Source: GWF2-38-10 sp964527595
GTDB lineage: Bacteria; Babelota; Babeliae; Babelales; RVW-14
NCBI GenBank assembly: GCA_964527595.1
Contig: CAZGPI010000016.1
Location: 1-23,705 of the forward strand
Length of the DNA: 23,705 nt
Reading direction: 5' to 3'
The stretch's first letter is position 1. Each line of letters begins with the position of its first letter. Of this stretch, positions 14,770 to 22,800 are shown piece after piece. The notes under the pieces were generated by a model. The model was not told the origin of the DNA and did not search any database. It worked only from the letters and a program-made list of their open reading frames with translations. The position numbers and the translations under genes are program-made.

Positions 14770-15828
14770 TTAATCGGCCTGGTATTCTGGTGATTGGTGT
14801 TTAAAAAAAGTAACCGTTCCAGTTGTTCCCCAAACAAAATTATCAAAATTTTCCAGCCTAAATATCCATGGTGCCATTATCGAATTGCCACAAAATTGGT
14901 GGTGATTGGGCGCATAACTTTTTGCCGGCTCAAAAAGTACGCGCAAATTGATCGTTCGCGGGGTGGTGGGTGCACAGGGACTGCCAATCATCGCTGGAGC
15001 ATTATCATCAACTGAGTATAGGTTGATGTGGTTGGTAATCACGTCCATATCTGGCAAAAAGATATTAGATATGCTAAACGTTGTGCCAATAGTATAAAGC
15101 ATTGCAATTGCATTTCGATGATCTGTTTTGTGTTTAGCTTTGTATTTTTGAACTTCATCAAACGCCTTTTTCCAGGTACTTTGTGTGGCTTGGATGTAAT
15201 CGAGTGAAAGGTGCTGCTTAACAAAATCGATAACATTTTGATTGATGATTTTTGATTTTTCAATAGCGGCTATCACAATTTTAGAAATATGCCATCCGGC
15301 TGCGATGCCATTGATGAGCATCTTAGGCGTAATGCTTTTTGTCTCTGGGGAGGTGCAGGAGGGAACGGCCTGCCTTGTCTTTTCATTGTCTAAAATGTTT
15401 TTTATTGTACAAACCAATTCATACACAAATGTATCGGTAATTTCCTTATTCGCTGGATTAAGTAACCGACTCGCACATTGCATAACTTGCCCGCCAAAAC
15501 TATGTCCAACCAAAACAATCGTTTGTTTTTTCACTTGTTCATCGATAATCGCTTTGGCAATTATAACTGCTCCGGCGATGCGTTCTTGCGGCAATAAGCC
15601 GGCGTAATCTTTATTTGGATCTTTTTCGGATAACCAGGCAATTCCTTTTGTTGTATGGCCAATTTGTAGCGCCGAAGTTGCCAGTATTTTCATGTAGTCA
15701 CTATCTTGATAAAATTTGATACCAGAGGTTCCGAGTCCATGCGTTACCAGGACTGTTGCAGTTAATTGGCGGCATAATATCAATGTAAAAAAAAGTGTTA
15801 TAATCGTTACCGTTTTTTTGCAGGTCAT
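14770..15828 (-). CDS. Secreted alpha/beta-hydrolase, lipase-like
   Basis: 352 aa from ATG 15828, with AAGGA 7 nt upstream. Signal peptide MTCKKTVTIITLFFTLILCRQLTA. The mature protein begins with VLVTHGLG, the oxyanion strand-turn of alpha/beta hydrolases, and has the nucleophile elbow GHSFGG with S110. A HH pair near the C-terminus (PNHHQF) may supply the catalytic His. The middle (residues about 140-260) is a Lys-rich helical insert that could form a lid. It is most likely an esterase, lipase or thioesterase; the substrate is not deducible. Its promoter region (15829-15970) is shared with the divergent HD-domain gene. Confidence 0.75.
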   Translation of the reverse strand: MTCKKTVTIITLFFTLILCRQLTATVLVTHGLGTSGIKFYQDSDYMKILATSALQIGHTTKGIAWLSEKDPNKDYAGLLPQERIAGAVIIAKAIIDEQVKKQTIVLVGHSFGGQVMQCASRLLNPANKEITDTFVYELVCTIKNILDNEKTRQAVPSCTSPETKSITPKMLINGIAAGWHISKIVIAAIEKSKIINQNVIDFVKQHLSLDYIQATQSTWKKAFDEVQKYKAKHKTDHRNAIAMLYTIGTTFSISNIFLPDMDVITNHINLYSVDDNAPAMIGSPCAPTTPRTINLRVLFEPAKSYAPNHHQFCGNSIMAPWIFRLENFDNFVWGTTGTVTFFKHQSPEYQAD

Positions 15829-15970
15829 GGTAATATCCTTTTTTTATCAAGGTAGGTTGGTTGTTGAAATAATACGTTTTTAACCTAACGTTTGATGTGT
15901 TTGTGATGCAATGGTTGGGTAATTTTAGTTGAGTAATACATGGTTGGTAGGCAAATTGGTGGAGATGATT

Positions 15971-16870
15971 ATGGTAAATAAAATAAAAAAAATAATATTT
16001 CATTTTGCGCTGGTCGTGGTATTTCCTTTTTGCATCTTATGTCAAAACAAAACGCCGCTTCTTGATGAACTGCTTAATGATATGAAAATATATAAAACAT
16101 ATAGCCACCATCGTGGGGATCTTTATGAACATTCTATGTGGGTTGAGCAAAACCTGAGCCGATGGGCAATGGGACAAGATAAACCAATGGATTGGGTACA
16201 ACAATGGATGGTAGATTTTACAGAACGTGAAAAGTATCTTGTGGCACTTGCGGGATTATTGCACGATATTGGCAAGGCTGGCGATCCTGATTGTTCTAAA
16301 TATGCATTGTATCGTAATGATGGTGACTTCATTTCTTATTATTCCAAAAAGGGGCATGAGTACACTGGTTTTACGTATATTATGCACGATATTGGCAATG
16401 CGGTTCAATTCAAGCAAGGGTATCTTAAGAAAAATGGCCAACCATTTAATCTCAAATTGTTGTTTGACGAACTTCATGTTATTGACCAAGAACAGCGGCT
16501 TATAGCAGTTTTGATAGGGAGCCACAATCTCTTTTCTGAGTTGGTGATGAAGCCAAAAACGGCTGAATCCAACGAAAAAATATTAATAGAAAAAGTTAAA
16601 AAACTTTTTTGTGAGGCTGGGCTAGCTCCTGAGGTAACCGAAAAAATATTATCCATGATTATGGTGATGAACATTGCCGATCTTTATTCGACCTTTTTTC
16701 CGGTCGAGCAACCAGGACCATCATTAGTTTTTGGGTCATTTATTTTGTGTAAACTGGTTCATGATTTTCCAGAAGAAGCTTTGTTGATCAGCACTAAAAA
16801 AGAACAAATAATTGGTTTGGCGCCAATATTGAGGGTTGAGGTTTTGGCTGAACTAAAGTTTCTATTTTAG
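15971..16870 (+). CDS. HD-domain phosphohydrolase-like protein with signal peptide
   Basis: 299 aa from ATG 15971, with GGTGGAG at 15958-15964; upstream in-frame ATGs lack good ribosome sites. The N-terminus (IKKIIFHFALVVVFPFCILC) is a signal peptide or membrane anchor. The HD metal-site pattern is complete: H54, H98-D99 in GLLHDIGKAG, further His at 129 and 185, and D237 in MNIADLYS. HD proteins hydrolyse phosphate esters, often of nucleotides. The spacing and H-D-I-G-K-A-G are well conserved, so activity is likely, but the substrate is unknown. An exported HD protein is unusual. It ends just before a hairpin shared with the convergent RING gene. Confidence 0.75.
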   Translation: MVNKIKKIIFHFALVVVFPFCILCQNKTPLLDELLNDMKIYKTYSHHRGDLYEHSMWVEQNLSRWAMGQDKPMDWVQQWMVDFTEREKYLVALAGLLHDIGKAGDPDCSKYALYRNDGDFISYYSKKGHEYTGFTYIMHDIGNAVQFKQGYLKKNGQPFNLKLLFDELHVIDQEQRLIAVLIGSHNLFSELVMKPKTAESNEKILIEKVKKLFCEAGLAPEVTEKILSMIMVMNIADLYSTFFPVEQPGPSLVFGSFILCKLVHDFPEEALLISTKKEQIIGLAPILRVEVLAELKFLF

Positions 16871-16879
16871 AGGTCTGAG

Positions 16880-16901
16880 ACCCCGGATTTTAAACCGGGG
16901 T
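16880..16901. terminator. Hairpin between convergent HD and RING genes
   Basis: ACCCCGG (16880-16886) pairs with CCGGGGT (16895-16901) around an 8-nt AT loop, 10 nt after the HD gene stop and 22 nt before the RING gene end. The T-runs on both sides are poor, so a bidirectional terminator is likely but not certain. Confidence 0.6.
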
Positions 16902-16922
16902 AGGCTTTATTTGATGTTTAGG

Positions 16923-18029
16923 TTAAGTGCGAAATCCGAGCCTTTTTATGAGACTTTTGAGCTCCGCATTTTCGCGTAAAATTTTCTGCTCTTCAATTAT
17001 TATTTCTTCTCGCCGTTCTTCATGTGTAAGCCAGTATTCGGCTTCTTCTTTTACCCAATGGCAATAATTTTTCAAGGGGATTGATATATATTTAGATACG
17101 TCAACATCTTCAAGCTGTGGATCCCAAAATATTTCGTTGAGAATATTATTATGAAGATAACAAAGGAGCATCAAGCGGCGGAATCCTCTGCTAACGAGTG
17201 GGTACATGTCTCTCAGATCAGCCAATCGTTCTTGGATTAAAGAAGCTATTTTGTTGTGTATATAGTCTTGTAATTTCTGAATAGGTTGAGATGAATGGAT
17301 TTTAACTGTTCGCTCAGTTCCTATAGCAACTTCTTTGCGGCATGTTGGACATTCGCGTTTTCTTTCTAGCCATTTCTTGCCGCATTTTTCATGAAAAAAA
17401 TGGCCGCAAGGGAAAAACATTAGGTTTTGGTGGTCTGGTGATTCGATAATGGTTTCGAAGCAAATTGGGCAGGGTCTAGATTCAATAATGCCGTCCTTGG
17501 CACCATCGCCTCTAAAGGCAAGGCGTGTTTGGGAGTGGGGCGTTAGTGTTGCACATCTATCTGCTGGGATGGTCTCTGAAAGAAGAGTATAAAGTTTTTT
17601 ACCATATCCCATCGTGTTCATAACGCCATCTCTAAGCATTTGTTGATATTCATCAAGGCTCGTTCCGTGGCATCCTGGTTCTGGGCTTGCGGCGTCTGTG
17701 GCTGGTAATGCTGCTACAGGATCTATTGCATTTGCCCGTAATGGTGGTATTAACGGACGTTCTTCAACAACCGGAATCTCTGGTGCTCTTGGATTTTCAA
17801 TTGGCGCGGCAGGTTCAGCCGCTTGGTGTGGTGCAGGAATATGCTGGGCGCGAAGTCTGCTTGGCCGCGGTTTAAAACGACGCACTGCTTCCGTGGGATC
17901 AAAGAAGCGAGGTGTTTGTCCCCAGGTTGAGTTACGTTTTGCGGCATCGTTTTGGTTCGCCATGGCGCCATATGTTGCGTTGTTGAGTGAACTGACCATA
18001 AGGATGAGTGAAATAATAATACGTTTCAT
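16923..18029 (-). CDS. Secreted RING-H2 zinc-finger protein (E3 ubiquitin ligase-like)
   Basis: 368 aa from ATG 18029 (GGAG 6 nt upstream). Signal peptide MKRIIISLILMVSSLNNATYG, followed by A-M-A-N. Residues about 40-120 are a Pro/Ala-rich, probably disordered linker. A complete C3H2C3 RING finger follows: C187, C190, C208, H210, H213, C216, C227, C230 (CPIC, PCGHFFHEKC, CPTC). The C-terminal about 120 residues are helical and charged, with a likely coiled coil near the end (EERREEIIIEEQKILRENAE). RING-H2 domains recruit ubiquitin-conjugating enzymes; bacteria lack ubiquitin, so a host target is inferred, as for other bacterial RING/U-box effectors. It is divergent from the Fic gene with a 233-nt shared control region. 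Confidence 0.88.
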   Translation of the reverse strand: MKRIIISLILMVSSLNNATYGAMANQNDAAKRNSTWGQTPRFFDPTEAVRRFKPRPSRLRAQHIPAPHQAAEPAAPIENPRAPEIPVVEERPLIPPLRANAIDPVAALPATDAASPEPGCHGTSLDEYQQMLRDGVMNTMGYGKKLYTLLSETIPADRCATLTPHSQTRLAFRGDGAKDGIIESRPCPICFETIIESPDHQNLMFFPCGHFFHEKCGKKWLERKRECPTCRKEVAIGTERTVKIHSSQPIQKLQDYIHNKIASLIQERLADLRDMYPLVSRGFRRLMLLCYLHNNILNEIFWDPQLEDVDVSKYISIPLKNYCHWVKEEAEYWLTHEERREEIIIEEQKILRENAELKSLIKRLGFRT

Positions 18030-18235
18030 GATAATCTCCGATTATGATTCAAATGTGCTTTATTCTGCTAGCTACTGCGACTGCTATGTTCTATTTGAAT
18101 TATATAGTATCTGGAGAGATTCGCAAATGGGTCAAATATAGAAGGATTTTGATGTTTTTTAACAAAAAACTTTGAGAAATGTAAAAATTCATGATTTTTT
18201 AAAAAATATGATATTATTGATGTTGGATGTTTGTT

Positions 18236-18302
18236 TTTAAGCGTTTTTCATGGGGTGTGGCAATGAAAAATCAAAATTCATGGGATTTAAGCGTTTTTCA
18301 TG
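18236..18302 (+). repeat. Two 17-bp direct repeats at the fic start
   Basis: TTTAAGCGTTTTTCATG occurs at 18236-18252 and 18286-18302, exactly 50 bp apart. The first copy lies just upstream of the preferred fic start (ATG 18263), the second within the first codons. The two copies fall in different frames. Confidence 0.8.
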
Positions 18303-19801
18303 AGAAAGAGCTTCCTGAAAGTGGAAGTTCTCTCGTTGGATATGCGGCCTTAGTAAAAGCCTACAACCTTAAGGTTTTGCTGCCGGAGCGATGCTCAGCA
18401 ATAAGTCAACGCCATAAGCGGTATGAGACTAATGAGTGGATGGTCTATACACCGAGGCACAGGCCGAAAGACACGCTTGCTGGGCATCTTACGTTTGCGT
18501 TAAAGTATGAGGGGGTTGATCTCGCTGTTCTTAAGGCATTATTTGCCAAAATTGACCCTGAAGAAATTGTTGCATGGGTACAAGCCGAACCGGTTGGTCG
18601 ATATAGCCGCCGAACATGGTTTTTTTATGAATGGCTCATGGGGAAGCCTCTTGGGCTACCAGATGCAAATCTGTGCAATTTTGTTGATGCGATTGATCCA
18701 AGGCAACAGTGCCCGGGCCCGAGTGTACCTTCGCGGCGGCACCGTGTACGCAATAATTTGCCGGGAGTGCCCGATTTTTGTCCTCTTGTTCGTTACACCG
18801 AAAAAATAAAACAATATGAAAATCTTGGTTTGAGTGCCATAGCACATACCGTGGTAGCACAAACACACCAAGACCTTTTGGTAAGAGCGTCAGCTTTTTT
18901 ATTACTTAAAGATTCACGGGCATCATTTCAAATCGAGCAAGAGAATCCAACTCAAAGGCGTGCCGAACGATGGGGCCAAGCGCTCGGGTTGGCTGGCAAT
19001 ATTAATTTATCGAAGGAAGAAATACTACGTCTTCAAACGATAGTTCTTGAGGAAAGCCGTTTTATTTCTTTAGGCTTTCGAAAAGAAGGGGGTTTTGTTG
19101 GGGTTCACGATCGTTTAACCGGGGCGCCAATGCCCGATCATATTTCATCACGGCCGGAGGATATCGAGCGATTGCTTGATGGCATGATTGCAATTTATCA
19201 GCAGCTCAAGACGAGTAAAACATTTGATCCGGTAATCTTGGCTGCAATGATATCCTTTGGCTTTGTTTTTATTCATCCATTGGTTGATGGAAATGGGCGC
19301 ATTCACCGGTATCTTATGCAACATGTTTTGGCTGAAATGGGATTTGTGCCTCAAGGTATTGTATTTCCATTTTCTGCGGTTATTTTGAAACGCATTGGTG
19401 AGTATAGACAGGTGCTTGAAGCCTATTCTTCCCCGCGCTTGAAATGTATTGAATGGCGTTCAACATCTGCCGGCAATGTTGAGGTTCTCAATGAAACAAT
19501 TGATCTTTACCGATATTTTGATGCAACAAAACAGGCTGAATTTTTGTACGATTGTATACATCAGGCGGTGACAAAGAGTTTTCCTGAAGAGATTGATTAT
19601 CTTGTGCGCTATGATCAAATGAAGGTTATTGTTAAGGAACGATTTGCCATGTCTGATTCACTTATACATTTACTGATTCGTTTTTTAGAGCAAAATAATG
19701 GGGTATTGTCAAAACGAGCAAGAAGTGATGAATTCAAGATGCTTTCATCAGATGAGTGCCAACAGTTAGAGGTGCTTTATGGCGATATTTTTAAAAAATA
19801 G
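18263..19801 (+). CDS. Fic-domain AMPylase-type protein
   Basis: 512 aa from ATG 18263 (GGGGTGTGG upstream), where similarity to long Fic proteins starts; ATG 18227 would add 12 residues. The N-terminal domain (SSLVGYAALVKAYNLKVLLP, RYETNEWMVYTPRHRP, LAGHLTFALKYEG, RRTWFFYEWL) is the helical part seen in about 500-aa Fic proteins. The Fic motif is HPLVDGNGRIHR (348-359), with catalytic H348. An N-terminal inhibitory helix motif lies at S211-F-Q-I-E215-Q216 (S/T-x3-E-G/N, with Gln instead of Gly/Asn), followed by the class II pattern RRAERWGQALG. Fic enzymes transfer AMP or related groups to target Ser/Thr/Tyr. No signal peptide, so it may act in the cytoplasm or use another export route. Target unknown. 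Confidence 0.9.
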   Translation: MKNQNSWDLSVFHEKELPESGSSLVGYAALVKAYNLKVLLPERCSAISQRHKRYETNEWMVYTPRHRPKDTLAGHLTFALKYEGVDLAVLKALFAKIDPEEIVAWVQAEPVGRYSRRTWFFYEWLMGKPLGLPDANLCNFVDAIDPRQQCPGPSVPSRRHRVRNNLPGVPDFCPLVRYTEKIKQYENLGLSAIAHTVVAQTHQDLLVRASAFLLLKDSRASFQIEQENPTQRRAERWGQALGLAGNINLSKEEILRLQTIVLEESRFISLGFRKEGGFVGVHDRLTGAPMPDHISSRPEDIERLLDGMIAIYQQLKTSKTFDPVILAAMISFGFVFIHPLVDGNGRIHRYLMQHVLAEMGFVPQGIVFPFSAVILKRIGEYRQVLEAYSSPRLKCIEWRSTSAGNVEVLNETIDLYRYFDATKQAEFLYDCIHQAVTKSFPEEIDYLVRYDQMKVIVKERFAMSDSLIHLLIRFLEQNNGVLSKRARSDEFKMLSSDECQQLEVLYGDIFKK

Positions 19802-19809
19802 TTTAATGC

Positions 19810-19842
19810 AAAAAAAAGAAGGAGCAACTGATCAGTTGCTCC
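19810..19842 (-). terminator. Terminator of the large minus-strand gene
   Basis: A perfect 22-nt palindrome (19821-19842; arm GGAGCAACTGA) is followed, on the minus strand, by TTC and eight T (19810-19817). It lies between the convergent fic gene and the large minus-strand gene. The T-run side makes it a strong terminator for the minus strand; it may also serve fic. Confidence 0.85.
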
Positions 19843-19883
19843 CTCCAAAATATCGGCTTCTTATTTACTTATAATTCTTCCTG

Positions 19884-22800
19884 TTATTCGACCATGGCAA
19901 CTTCTGGTGCCATTTCAGACCATTGTTTAATTACGGCAAAATTGTTTTTAAGATATTGTGGGAGGGTGGTCTTCACGCTGTACCCGTTGCTTAGTTGCTC
20001 TCCGAGCTGTTGTTTGACCGAGTCTTTAACGGTATCCAACGTTGCATCTTTTAATTTTATGCATTCAGAAATAAATTCTTTCCTGTTTTGAGGAGTTATT
20101 GCTTTGTCAGAGATGGTTTGCATTAAGTTTGTAATAAGGAGCATAGACGGTCCAGTTTTTTGAAGCAAATTAAGGTAGTTGTTGAATGAGGGTTCAATGA
20201 ACGTTTCTAACATGGAGGGATAGATAAAACCAAGTTCTTCGTTCAATATGTCTCCTATATGATTAAAGAGGCGGGTAAGGTTATTGATAAAGAGTTGGTT
20301 TTTTATGGTCATTGATATGGTAAATCCACCATCACCTAGAGAAGATGTCATTTTTGTCTCATATATTTTGCTTAAAAATGAAATCAAGAAAAAACTCATA
20401 GGACGCCGTGGCCTGTTATCGCTAAAAACGTTTAATGTTACTGCAATACGATCGGCTTTTTCTGGATTAAAGGTGATTACATATTGTGCAGAATGGTTGC
20501 TCAGCGGTTGATTGCATGTGATTTTTATTTCTTTTCCATCAAATGCTACAATTTTATCTTCGCTTTTCCATGTAAAATCTTTTATTATGTCTGGCATTGC
20601 CACGGGGAATTTGTCTATTACTTGTTGATTTAGTCTATTGCCGAGGCTGAGAAGTGATTGATGGATGACGGTAAATGCGTCTTCTAGCGTACGTGCCGCA
20701 CCGGGGGTTACATTGCCACGAGGTGCAAAGTATTCGCATTTTGGTACTGTAATCTGTCCCGATGGTTGTAATTGTTCCGCATAAGGAAAAATAGATGGGG
20801 TTTCTAGGTTTAAAGTCAGATTTAATTTGAAAATAAATACTTTGTGCGTGGTGGCTTCCTTATACCAGTGTTTATTACCATCTTCATCCATGAAACGTTC
20901 AAGAATATAAGCCTTTTCATTGTTCTCCATGCCTTTGGGAAGCCATTTTTCGAATAGGTGAAGATAGCGTTTAAGCATTTTTACAACACGGTCTATTTTT
21001 GTCTTAAGTTCTTGATCTGTTGGTGCTGGCGATATTTCAAAAGCTTTAATAGATCGATCAAAAATATCAACAAACTGATGCATGGTGCTTATGGTAGCCA
21101 ATGCAACAAGTGGATTTTCGTGTTGGCTGTTTGCAATAAATGACGTTTCGGTAAAGATTGCGATAGATTTTTGAAGTTGTTCAAAATTGGCGTCAAATTG
21201 TGCAGGGTCGCTCCATCCTGGAATTTTTTGCTTTAGTGCGTCTACGAGTTTGTTTTTGTCGGCTAGGTCATTAAATAGCTTACTGGCACCTGATAATTGC
21301 GCATGGAGTTGGTCTATTGCTGTACCAAGATCATCTGTATTCAGGTTGTGGAAAATTGTGTTGATCCACGCTGTTATAAGATCAAATTGCTCGACTGTGT
21401 TGAGCAATGTAAGAACTTTTTGTTGTTGTTCTGCTGGTGCTTGTGAGGTGTTGATTATGAAGGTAAGCCATTTTTCTTTGAGCTCATTTTTTACGGCAAA
21501 TACGTCGCCCATTTGTGCTGCGCTTAGGAGTTCCAGGTTTTTTGTGAGTGCTGGCGGGAGCTCGTGTTTTTCGGTAAACGTTTTGAGTTTGGTATATTGT
21601 TCAATGGTACTTTTAACAGAATAGACATTAACAAGCGCTTGATCTTTGTGCTGATCCAATAAAGCTTCAATGGGCTTTATTGCGGCAAGACGAGTAAGGT
21701 CGTAACTTGGCAGCGTAAAAAATGGAAGCAAATCGGATGCTTTTTGGTGTGCAAATTTTCTGAGGTTTCGCAATTGTTTAACCGCTTGAGTACCGTAGGC
21801 AGTTTCTGGATCTTTTTTTACAGTTTCAATCATACTGCCAATGCGTGCAATAAATGATGCAAGAGCAGCTTGGGCATTTGTTTCTGATCCTTCCTTTAAT
21901 ATGCGGATAAGATAGGGGAGGCTATTCTCTGGCATGCTATCGATAATGGCGAAGGGGAGTGGCGTTGGCGTAATTGACGCCTCAATTGAGACGACTCCTG
22001 GAATTGGATGAGCTATATAACCATTGGAGATCGTTATTGGGTTTTCGTCAGCATTAATAATTGAACTTTGTTGAGGGTCAAGATAAAGATTGAGTGTTGG
22101 TTGATCGGTAAGCGTGGAGATTTTGTCATAATCATCTGTAACCATAACGAGTTTGCCTTCGCTTGCAAAAGTTGTTGCTTCGTGTGAATTTGGTTCAGCT
22201 TGCCCTTGAACAACAACAGCGCGGACAGAGCTTTTATCAAAACCTGGTGCAAGATACTTTTCGAGAGCATTGGCAAGCGTTGGCGCAATAATTATTTGAT
22301 TTTGAGCTTCGATGTGGCGGACGCTTGAACCTGCTGCAACAACGGTAAGCGCTGGGGTAATCTTTTCTGAGGGGATAGTTGTTATCTTTTCCACATAACT
22401 TGGTTGCGCTAAAATTGTTGAAGGAACAAGTGGGCGAGATTGGACGATTGAAATTTTACCTGTTTGTGTGTCGACCAATAATTCAATATCGGTAGAACGT
22501 TGGTAGTGAGTTTCGGTATATTGCGCTAGTTGTGTGAGCGCCAGACGAATGTTTTCTGGTAAATGTTCAACATCTTTTGCCAAAATACAGTGCCCTTCAC
22601 CCGTATGAAAATGATAACAAAGGTCGGCTTTTTGAACACTTTCAACGACACCATAACCGCAGTTAAGTGACGTAATGCCTCGTGTTGGGCCGGCTTGTTC
22701 GGTGGTATGAATAACGCATTCAATAGGTCGACGTCCAGGGGTTGTTGTTTTGCCAATCATTACTTGCAGAAGGATTGGTGTTGACGGCAAATCAAAAATT

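Noticed and set aside
15242..15607. 121-codon plus-strand ORF opposite the lipase-like gene
   Set aside because: It overlaps the conserved GHSFGG region of the minus-strand gene; no independent support.
17698..18141. 147-codon plus-strand ORF opposite the RING gene
   Set aside because: It is the complement of the Pro/Ala-rich RING linker and upstream region, with no motif of its own.
21187..21624. 145-codon plus-strand ORF inside the large minus-strand gene
   Set aside because: Composition (Ser/Cys/Phe-rich) is typical of the reverse of a helical protein gene, and there is no ribosome site.
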